Shown: positions 1-4,086 of the stretch, piece by piece
Position numbering within the stretch: position 1 is the stretch's first letter
Layout of the letters: every line of letters starts with the position of its first letter
Assembly: GCA_031127185.1 (NCBI GenBank)
Contig: JARIET010000206.1
Location: forward strand, 1 to 5,262
DNA length: 5,262 nucleotides
Source of the DNA: Gemmatimonadota bacterium
GTDB lineage: Bacteria; Gemmatimonadota; Gemmatimonadetes; Gemmatimonadales; Gemmatimonadaceae
Direction of reading: 5' to 3'
The notes under the pieces: generated by a model
Seen by the model: the letters and a program-made list of their open reading frames with translations, nothing else
What the model was told of the DNA's origin: nothing
The model's database searches: none
Program-made: the position numbers and the translations under genes

Positions 1-100
1 ACCGACGCGGGTGCGCGTGCGCATTGACACCGACGGCACCAAGGAACGCATCAGCGCCAAGTCGGGCGACGCGATTCCGCGTCCGACCACCAAGCGATAA
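1..100 (+). CDS. rplX: 50S ribosomal protein L24 (C-terminal fragment)
   Basis: Only the last 32 codons are in the window, in the frame starting at base 2 and ending with TAA at 98-100. The visible peptide begins PTRVRVRIDTDGTKERISAK and ends with Lys-Arg. It fits the L24 C-terminus, where a basic strand followed by 'K-R-I-S-x-K-S-G-x-x-I-P-R-P' is typical. L24 binds 23S rRNA early in assembly and sits near the exit of the peptide tunnel. The gene lies 18 bases before rplE, the expected spc-operon neighbour, which supports the call. The N-terminal KOW domain is outside the window, so completeness cannot be judged. Confidence 0.9.
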   Translation, partial: PTRVRVRIDTDGTKERISAKSGDAIPRPTTKR

Positions 101-118
101 TCCGCACAGGACCTGACG

Positions 119-838
119 ATGGCAGACGAGAAGCAGGACAAGAAGCAGGACAAAAAGCCGAAGGCAGCTGCCCAGCCGAAACAGGAAAAGAAGTCCAAGG
201 GCGGCAAGCAGAAGGAGGCAGCGGCACTCAGGGAGCACACGGGTGTTGGCCTGCCCGTGCCCGAGGCACGGCTGCGCGTGCACTACCAGAAGGTGGTGCG
301 CGCCGCGCTGTCCAAGCAGTTCGCGCTGAAGAACGTGCACCAGATCCCGAACCTCACCAAGATCGTGTTGAACGTCGGTTTTGGCGAAGCCATCAAGCAG
401 CCGAAGCTGCTTGACTCGGTGGTCGAGGAGCTGGGCATCATCACCGGCCAGCGGCCGGTGCGAAAGAAGGCGAAGAAGTCGATCGCCAACTACGGGCTTC
501 GGCAGGGGCAGGAGATCGGGGCGTCGGTGACGCTGCGCGGGGCGCGGATGTGGGAGTTCCTCGACCGGTTCATCACGGTCGCGGTCCCGCGCATTCGTGA
601 CTTTCGCGGGCTCTCGACGCGGTCGTTCGACGGCCGTGGCAACTACAGCCTTGGCGTGAAGGAGCAGATGATCTTCCCGGAAATCAACTACGACTCGGTC
701 GACCAGATCCACGGCATGGACATCACCTTCGTGACGACGGCTGAGAAGGACGACCAGGCCATGGCACTGCTGCGGGAGTTGGGCATGCCATTCCGGGGTG
801 AGGACAAGCCGATCGTGGTTCAGCAGCAAGCGCAGTAA
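119..838 (+). CDS. rplE: 50S ribosomal protein L5 with Lys-rich N-terminal extension
   Basis: L5 binds 5S rRNA together with L18 in the central protuberance of the 50S subunit and contacts the P-site tRNA. The protein is 239 residues, against about 180 for usual bacterial L5. The conserved core runs from about residue 50 to 226. It includes NLTKIVLNVGFGEA (78-91), the basic KKAKKSIANYGLRQG stretch (116-130), SFDGRGNYSLGVKEQMIFPE (169-188), GMDITFVTTA (199-208) and the end motif LGMPFR (221-226). Residues 1 to about 48 are extra: 12 Lys in the first 32 residues, including a KQDK-KQDK repeat, then an Ala/Gly/Pro linker. About 13 residues ending in a Gln-rich tail follow the core. The ATG at 119 is chosen because ACAGGA lies about 8 bases upstream and the frame is closed just before it by the rplX stop. 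A GTG at 257 would give a near-standard length but has no well-spaced Shine-Dalgarno. Function is certain; the role of the tail is unknown. Confidence 0.97.
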   Translation: MADEKQDKKQDKKPKAAAQPKQEKKSKGGKQKEAAALREHTGVGLPVPEARLRVHYQKVVRAALSKQFALKNVHQIPNLTKIVLNVGFGEAIKQPKLLDSVVEELGIITGQRPVRKKAKKSIANYGLRQGQEIGASVTLRGARMWEFLDRFITVAVPRIRDFRGLSTRSFDGRGNYSLGVKEQMIFPEINYDSVDQIHGMDITFVTTAEKDDQAMALLRELGMPFRGEDKPIVVQQQAQ

Positions 839-860
839 CCGCCGCAACCAGAGCAATCAC

Positions 861-1166
861 ATGGCCAAGAAGAGCACCATCGAAAAGAACGAGCGCCGGA
901 AGAAGATGACGGCCCAGTATGCCGCCAAGCGCAAGGCGCTGAAGGCGATCGTGCAGAAGCCGTCGTCAACCATGGAGCAGAAGCTCGCGGCCCAGGTGGC
1001 GCTGCAGAAGCTGCCGCGCAATTCGGCGCGCGAGCGCATCCGCCACCGCTGCTCGATGACGGGCCGGTCGCGCGGGAACCTCCGCGAGTTCGGGTTGTCG
1101 CGCATGGCGTTTCGGGAGATGGCCCTCTCGGGCCTGATCCCCGGCGTGCGCAAGGCGAGTTGGTAA
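861..1166 (+). CDS. rpsN: 30S ribosomal protein S14, zinc-independent long form
   Basis: S14 is a 30S head protein that binds 16S rRNA late in assembly. The product is 101 residues, the length of the long zinc-free (C-minus) type as in E. coli. The short zinc form has two CxxC pairs. Here the first pair position reads RC64-S-M-T and the second reads LS80-R-M-A, so only one of the four Cys remains and zinc binding is not expected. The signature region is RIRHRCSMTGRSRG (59-72) followed by FGLSRMAFRE and the C-terminal LIPGVRKASW. The ATG at 861 begins MAKKSTIEKNERRKK, the typical S14 N-terminus. An in-frame ATG at 798 would lie inside rplE and add 21 residues unlike S14, so it was refused. The ribosome binding site is weak (AGAG at 850-853), and the gap to rplE is 22 bases, compatible with translational coupling. 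Confidence 0.97.
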   Translation: MAKKSTIEKNERRKKMTAQYAAKRKALKAIVQKPSSTMEQKLAAQVALQKLPRNSARERIRHRCSMTGRSRGNLREFGLSRMAFREMALSGLIPGVRKASW

Positions 1167-1187
1167 CGAACATCCACTTCCTACAGG

Positions 1188-1202
1188 TCCGGTTGGACCG
1201 GA
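1188..1202 (+). promoter_or_regulatory. small hairpin in the rpsN-rpsH gap
   Basis: The sequence TCCGGT-TGG-ACCGGA is a perfect 6-bp inverted repeat with a 3-base loop. GG at 1186-1187 can also pair with CC at 1205-1206 across a two-base bulge (TA). It sits in the only long gap of the window (1167-1228) and ends 6 bases before AGGAG (1209-1213), the likely rpsH ribosome binding site. No T-run follows it, so it is not an intrinsic terminator. It may affect rpsH translation or mRNA processing; that is inference from position alone. Confidence 0.4.
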
Positions 1203-1228
1203 TACCATAGGAGCCAGAGAGAACAACG

Positions 1229-1630
1229 ATGAGCATGACCGACCCAGTTTCTGACATGTTGACGCGGATCCGCAATGCCTGCGGATCGAAGCACCGTCGC
1301 GTGGACATCCCGGCATCCAAGCTGAAGCTCGAGATCGCGCGCCTGTTGAAGGAGAACAACTTCATCACGGATTTCCGCACGGTCCCGACTGAGAATGGCC
1401 GCCAGGTGCTCCGCGTGGTGCTCAAGTACGCCCACGGCGGTCACCCGGTGATCCGCGAGCTTCGGCGCGTGTCGAGTCCCGGGCTGCGCAAGTACGTCGG
1501 GGTCAGCGAGATCCCGCATGTGCGCAACGGCCTTGGCGTCGCGATCCTTTCCACCTCCAAGGGCCTGATGACGGACCGCGAGGCCCGGCAGCAGGGCACC
1601 GGCGGCGAATTGCTCGCCTTGGTCTGGTAA
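1229..1630 (+). CDS. rpsH: 30S ribosomal protein S8
   Basis: S8 is a primary 16S rRNA binding protein that organises the central domain of the 30S subunit; in E. coli it also represses the spc operon by binding its mRNA. The product is 133 residues, close to the family norm of about 130. The N-terminus MSMTDPVSDMLTRIRNA matches the usual 'DP-ADMLTRIRN' start. RVSSPGLRKYV spans 80-90. The C-terminal RNA-binding signature GLGVAILSTSKGLMTD (101-116) is followed by the family's typical closing GGELLALVW (125-133). ATG 1229 and ATG 1235 are both possible; the first is kept because E. coli S8 also begins Met-Ser-Met. AGGAG at 1209-1213 is 15 bases upstream, a long spacing, with an AGAGAGAA purine tract (1216-1223) closer to the start. 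The gene follows rpsN after 62 bases, the widest gap here. Confidence 0.97.
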   Translation: MSMTDPVSDMLTRIRNACGSKHRRVDIPASKLKLEIARLLKENNFITDFRTVPTENGRQVLRVVLKYAHGGHPVIRELRRVSSPGLRKYVGVSEIPHVRNGLGVAILSTSKGLMTDREARQQGTGGELLALVW

Positions 1631-1641
1631 GGGAGACAGAC

Positions 1642-2181
1642 ATGTCACGTATTGGCAAGCTTCCAATCGGCATCCCGAAGGGCGTCACGGTGAACGTGGC
1701 GGGCCAGAAGGTGACCGTGAAGGGTCCCAAGGGCGAACTCAGCCGCATGCTGCACACCGATCTCGGGGTGAAAGTCGAGGGCGAGACGCTGACGGTGACC
1801 CGTCCGTCGGATGAGCCCAAGCACAAGTCGTTGCACGGTCTCTCGCGGACCCTGATTGCGAACATGGTTGAAGGCGTCACGAAGGGATACCAGAAGCAGC
1901 TCGAAATCACGGGCGTCGGCTACAAAGCGGAGCCGAAGCCGTATGGCCTGCTGCTTTCGCTCGGCTACTCGCATACGATCGAGTACAAGTCGCCGGCGGG
2001 TATCAAGCTGACGGCGCCGCAGCCGACGCAGGTGTTCATCGACGGCGCGGACAAGGAACTGGTGGGTCAGGTGGCGGCGGAAATCCGCCTGCTTCGCAAG
2101 CCCGAACCGTACAAGGGCAAGGGCATCAAGTACGCAGGCGAGGTTGTTCGCCGTAAGGCCGGTAAGGCAGGAGCCAAGTAA
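1642..2181 (+). CDS. rplF: 50S ribosomal protein L6
   Basis: L6 binds 23S rRNA near the sarcin-ricin loop and the base of the L7/L12 stalk, where translation factors dock. The product is 179 residues, as usual for bacteria. The start [15 protein letters not shown] is the standard L6 N-terminus. The first of the two tandem L6 domains carries [15 protein letters not shown] (65-79). The second carries the bacterial L6 signature [11 protein letters not shown] (154-164), ending in a basic tail ([12 protein letters not shown]). The ATG at 1642 has GGGAG (1631-1635) 6 bases upstream and lies 11 bases after the rpsH stop. Its TAA overlaps the rplR ATG by one base. Nothing about the protein is unusual. 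Confidence 0.98.
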   Translation: MSRIGKLPIGIPKGVTVNVAGQKVTVKGPKGELSRMLHTDLGVKVEGETLTVTRPSDEPKHKSLHGLSRTLIANMVEGVTKGYQKQLEITGVGYKAEPKPYGLLLSLGYSHTIEYKSPAGIKLTAPQPTQVFIDGADKELVGQVAAEIRLLRKPEPYKGKGIKYAGEVVRRKAGKAGAK

Positions 2182-2537
2182 TGCCAGGGAAACGAGTACC
2201 AAAAACGCCTGCGGGGCTGCGCGCTCGTCGTCACCTTCGGGTGCGCGGCAAGGTTGCCGGAACGCAGGAGCGTCCGCGCCTCGTGGTGTTTCGCTCGCAC
2301 AAGCACATCTACGCCCAGATCGTGGACGATGTGGCGCAGCGCACCGTGTTGTCCGTGACCGATTCAGGGATCACGGGCAAGAAGTCGGAGAAGTCGACGG
2401 CGGTTGGCAAGCTCGTCGCAGAACGGGCGAAGGCTGCCGGGATCACCAAAGTGGTGTTCGACCGCGGCGGATATCGATATCATGGCCGCGTGAAGGCAGT
2501 GGCCGACGGCGCTCGCGAAGGCGGGCTGGAGTTCTAA
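2181..2537 (+). CDS. rplR: 50S ribosomal protein L18
   Basis: L18 binds 5S rRNA with L5 and attaches it to 23S rRNA in the central protuberance. The product is 118 residues, about the E. coli length. The basic N-terminus ([12 protein letters not shown], 14-25) is followed by [20 protein letters not shown] (31-50) and the C-terminal signature that starts [20 protein letters not shown] (91-110) and ends GLEF. The ATG at 2181 shares its A with the rplF stop (TAATG), and AGGAG at 2169-2173 inside rplF is 7 bases upstream. Ribosomes finishing rplF can therefore re-initiate directly. The same TAATG arrangement recurs at its own stop with rpsE. Confidence 0.98.
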   Translation: MPGKRVPKTPAGLRARRHLRVRGKVAGTQERPRLVVFRSHKHIYAQIVDDVAQRTVLSVTDSGITGKKSEKSTAVGKLVAERAKAAGITKVVFDRGGYRYHGRVKAVADGAREGGLEF

Positions 2538-3358
2538 TGGCAGAAAACGAAACGCAGGCAAGTGCCACTGGCGCAGCGTCGGGAGCCCCGGCGGAGGGCG
2601 GCCAGCAAGGCAGCAACCAAGGCAGCAACCAAGGCGGCGGTTCCGCTCGTAGCGGTCGCCCGGGCGGCAGCGCGCGCAGCGGCAACCGCGCGGGTGGCGG
2701 CGGCCGTGGCAGGGGCGGGCCAGGCGGCGGCGGTGGTCGCGGCGGGCCGGGCGGCGGACGTGGCGGGCCAGGTGGTGGCCGTGACGGCGGTCGCGACGGT
2801 GGTCGTGGCGGACGCGGCGGTCAGGAACGTGAGGAAAGCGGCCTGGTGGAGAACGTGATCGCGATCAACCGTGTGGCCAAGGTCGTGAAGGGTGGCCGTC
2901 GGTTCTCGTTCAACGCGCTCGTGGCCGTCGGTGACGGGCAGGGCAAAGTGGGCATTGCGACGGGCAAGGCGAACGAAGTGTCCGAGGCCGTCCGCAAGGC
3001 GGTCGACGGCGCGCGTCGTCACATGGTCACCGTGCCGATGACTGGCGCGACGATTCCGCATGAGATCGTGGGATCGCACGGCGCCGGCAAGGTGCTGATG
3101 AAGCCGGCCTCGCCCGGCGCGGGCGTGATTGCCGGTGGCGCGGTGCGTGCCGTGATGGAGTGCGTCGGGATCGCCGACATCCTCACCAAGTCGCTCGGCT
3201 CGACGAACCCGCACAACATGGTGCTCGCGGCGATGGATGGCCTGATGAGCCTGACAACGGTGGAACAGATCGCGAAGGAGCGCGGCGTCGAGGTCTCGGC
3301 GCTGCCGTACCGTTCGCGTGCCAAGACGAAGGTCGTGGTGGAGGCCCAGCATGCCTAG
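2537..3358 (+). CDS. rpsE: 30S ribosomal protein S5 with long Gly/Arg-rich N-terminal extension
   Basis: S5 lies at the 30S mRNA entry and decoding region with S3 and S4, and affects helicase activity and accuracy. The product is 273 residues against about 167 in E. coli. The S5 core is about 98-273: [20 protein letters not shown] (111-130), [15 protein letters not shown] (131-145), [17 protein letters not shown] (192-208) and [15 protein letters not shown] (221-235). Residues 1-97 are extra: an acidic/Ala/Gln lead (1-32), then a low-complexity segment (33-95) with 37 Gly and 12 Arg, no aromatic residue, five RGG triplets (starting at 59, 68, 75, 90, 93), RGGPGGG repeats and two RDGG units. 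ATG 2537 is chosen because it overlaps the rplR stop as TAATG. The frame is open further upstream (to an ATG at 2144), but that part lies inside rplF and rplR and does not resemble S5. A GTG at 2846 with GAGGA 10 bases upstream could give a 170-residue standard S5. Family call is certain; the tail's function is unknown. Confidence 0.96.
   Translation: MAENETQASATGAASGAPAEGGQQGSNQGSNQGGGSARSGRPGGSARSGNRAGGGGRGRGGPGGGGGRGGPGGGRGGPGGGRDGGRDGGRGGRGGQEREESGLVENVIAINRVAKVVKGGRRFSFNALVAVGDGQGKVGIATGKANEVSEAVRKAVDGARRHMVTVPMTGATIPHEIVGSHGAGKVLMKPASPGAGVIAGGAVRAVMECVGIADILTKSLGSTNPHNMVLAAMDGLMSLTTVEQIAKERGVEVSALPYRSRAKTKVVVEAQHA
2609..2632 (+). repeat. 12-bp tandem repeat, two copies, in rpsE
   Basis: GGCAGCAACCAA occurs twice head to tail with no mismatch and encodes GSNQ-GSNQ at S5 residues 25-32. 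It stays in frame, so loss or gain of a copy would change the tail by four residues without a frameshift. It lies in the S5 extension, not the conserved core. Confidence 0.8.
2654..2821 (+). repeat. degenerate Gly/Arg-coding repeat tract in rpsE
   Basis: This segment encodes S5 residues 40-95, with repeated units of the [11 protein letters not shown] and RGG types. The units are similar as protein but differ at third codon positions: Gly appears as GGC, GGT, GGG and GGA, Arg as CGT, CGC, CGA-type neighbours or AGG, and Pro as CCA or CCG. The sense strand is very G-rich, with G-runs of three or more at 2712-2715, 2717-2719, 2744-2746, 2749-2751 and 2765-2767, plus many GG pairs. Confidence 0.75.
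2831..2848 (+). promoter_or_regulatory. possible internal ribosome binding site and GTG start in rpsE
   Basis: GAGGA at 2831-2835 precedes an in-frame GTG at 2846-2848 (Val104 of the long S5) by 10 bases. Initiation here would skip the Gly/Arg-rich tail and give a 170-residue protein starting just ahead of the conserved [10 protein letters not shown], close to standard S5 length. It may be chance, because GAGGA here encodes conserved-looking Glu-Glu residues. Confidence 0.3.
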
Positions 3359-3611
3359 GACATTTGTGTGGCACCGCTCGCGCGGACCACAGCACACGGA
3401 ACCGAACACGCTGACGACGGGAATGGTGAAGATCACGCAGGTGAAGTCCGGAATCGGGCAGACGGCGCGGATGCGCGCGACGCTGCAGGCGATCGGGCTG
3501 CGTAACCATCAGTCGTCTGTGGTCAAGAAAGACTCGGCCGCGCTGCGTGGCCAGATTCTGCGCGTGCGGCACCTGGTAAAGGTCACGCCAATCGCCGAAG
3601 GCAAGGAGTAG
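3351..3611 (+). CDS. rpmD: 50S ribosomal protein L30
   Basis: L30 is a small 23S rRNA-binding protein of the large subunit. The L30 domain is clear from [13 protein letters not shown] onward: [11 protein letters not shown] (26-36), [10 protein letters not shown] (42-51) and [14 protein letters not shown] (65-78), the family's usual layout, followed by a short acidic tail. Two starts compete. ATG 3351 gives 86 residues, overlaps the rpsE end by 8 bases, and has GGAGG (3340-3344) 6 bases upstream, the best ribosome binding site in this part. ATG 3423 gives 62 residues, the normal L30 length, but leaves a 64-base gap after rpsE and has no well-spaced Shine-Dalgarno. I list 3351 because of the initiation signal; the extra 24 residues ([20 protein letters not shown] then LTTG) are basic and His-containing and are not part of standard L30. 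Gene identity is sure; start choice is about 60:40. Confidence 0.93.
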   Translation: MPRTFVWHRSRGPQHTEPNTLTTGMVKITQVKSGIGQTARMRATLQAIGLRNHQSSVVKKDSAALRGQILRVRHLVKVTPIAEGKE

Positions 3612-3615
3612 ACAG

Positions 3616-4077
3616 GTGAGCGACAAGATTGGTCTTCACAACCTGACGCCGAGCGTCGGCTCGCACCGCAACCGGAAGCGCGTGGGTCGCGGTCCTGGCT
3701 CGGGGCACGGCAAGACGTCTGGCAAGGGTCACAAGGGTATCAAGGCGCGTTCGGGCCACCACGGCCCGGGCGGCAACAAGCCGCATTTCGAAGGCGGCCA
3801 GATGCCGATGACGCGTCGTATTCCGAAGCGTGGGTTCACGAATCCCTTCCGCGTCGAGTCGCAGGTGCTCGGCCTGGACGACCTGGAAAAGCTGCCGAAG
3901 GGTGCTGAGGTGACGCGCGAAACGCTCGTCGCCGCGGGGCTCATCCGCACGGCCAAGGGTCCGGCGAAGCTGCTGGCCAATGGCGAGATCACGCAGGCGT
4001 TCACGGTACGCGGCATCAAGGTCAGCGCGCAGGCTCGCGAGAAGATTGTCGCGGCCGGCGGCAAAGTCGAGGAGTAA
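3616..4077 (+). CDS. rplO: 50S ribosomal protein L15
   Basis: L15 is a large-subunit assembly protein with a long basic N-terminal arm that threads into 23S rRNA and a globular C-terminal domain. The product is 153 residues, near the usual 145-150. The arm holds the conserved GSHRNRKRVGRGPGSGHGKT (15-34), GKGHKGIKARSG (36-47), FEGGQMPMTRRIPKRGFTNP (58-77) and then the C-terminal domain, with VRGIKVSAQAREKIVAAGGK (131-150) matching the L15 signature. The start is GTG at 3616, supported by AAGGAG at 3603-3608 (inside the rpmD end) with 7 bases of spacing; the gap to rpmD is 4 bases. Its own last codons supply AGGAG (4070-4074) for secY. Confidence 0.98.
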   Translation: MSDKIGLHNLTPSVGSHRNRKRVGRGPGSGHGKTSGKGHKGIKARSGHHGPGGNKPHFEGGQMPMTRRIPKRGFTNPFRVESQVLGLDDLEKLPKGAEVTRETLVAAGLIRTAKGPAKLLANGEITQAFTVRGIKVSAQAREKIVAAGGKVEE

Positions 4078-4086
4078 GACAGCCCA

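Noticed and set aside
101..118. Site for an E. coli-like S8 repressor element between rplX and rplE
   Set aside because: The gap is only 18 bases and I saw no helix with the expected internal loop there.
212..218. Perfect Shine-Dalgarno-like AAGGAGG inside the L5 tail
   Set aside because: No in-frame ATG, GTG or TTG lies at a usable distance. It arises from Lys-Glu codons; at most it might slow ribosomes.
1188..1206. Hairpin read as an intrinsic terminator after rpsN
   Set aside because: The stem is short and followed by ATACCATAGG, not a T-run, and the operon continues directly.
2144..2536. Upstream in-frame continuation of rpsE to an ATG at 2144
   Set aside because: It lies entirely inside rplF and rplR, gives non-S5 sequence, and the ATG at 2537 with the TAATG overlap is the better start.
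2654..2821. CRISPR-like or mobile repeat array in the Gly-rich stretch
   Set aside because: Units are short, degenerate, in frame and without spacers or terminal repeats; they are codon-level repeats of a low-complexity protein tail.
2562..2858. 98-codon + strand open frame within the rpsE tail (Ala/Val-rich product)
   Set aside because: It is an alternate-frame reading of GGC/GCG repeats, has no ribosome binding site I can support and no recognisable domain.
2534..3436. 300-codon open frame on the - strand opposite rpsE
   Set aside because: It is the mirror of a GC-rich, Gly/Arg-coding gene. Its product is Ala/Thr/His/Arg-rich with no family resemblance, and the + strand encodes an unmistakable S5.
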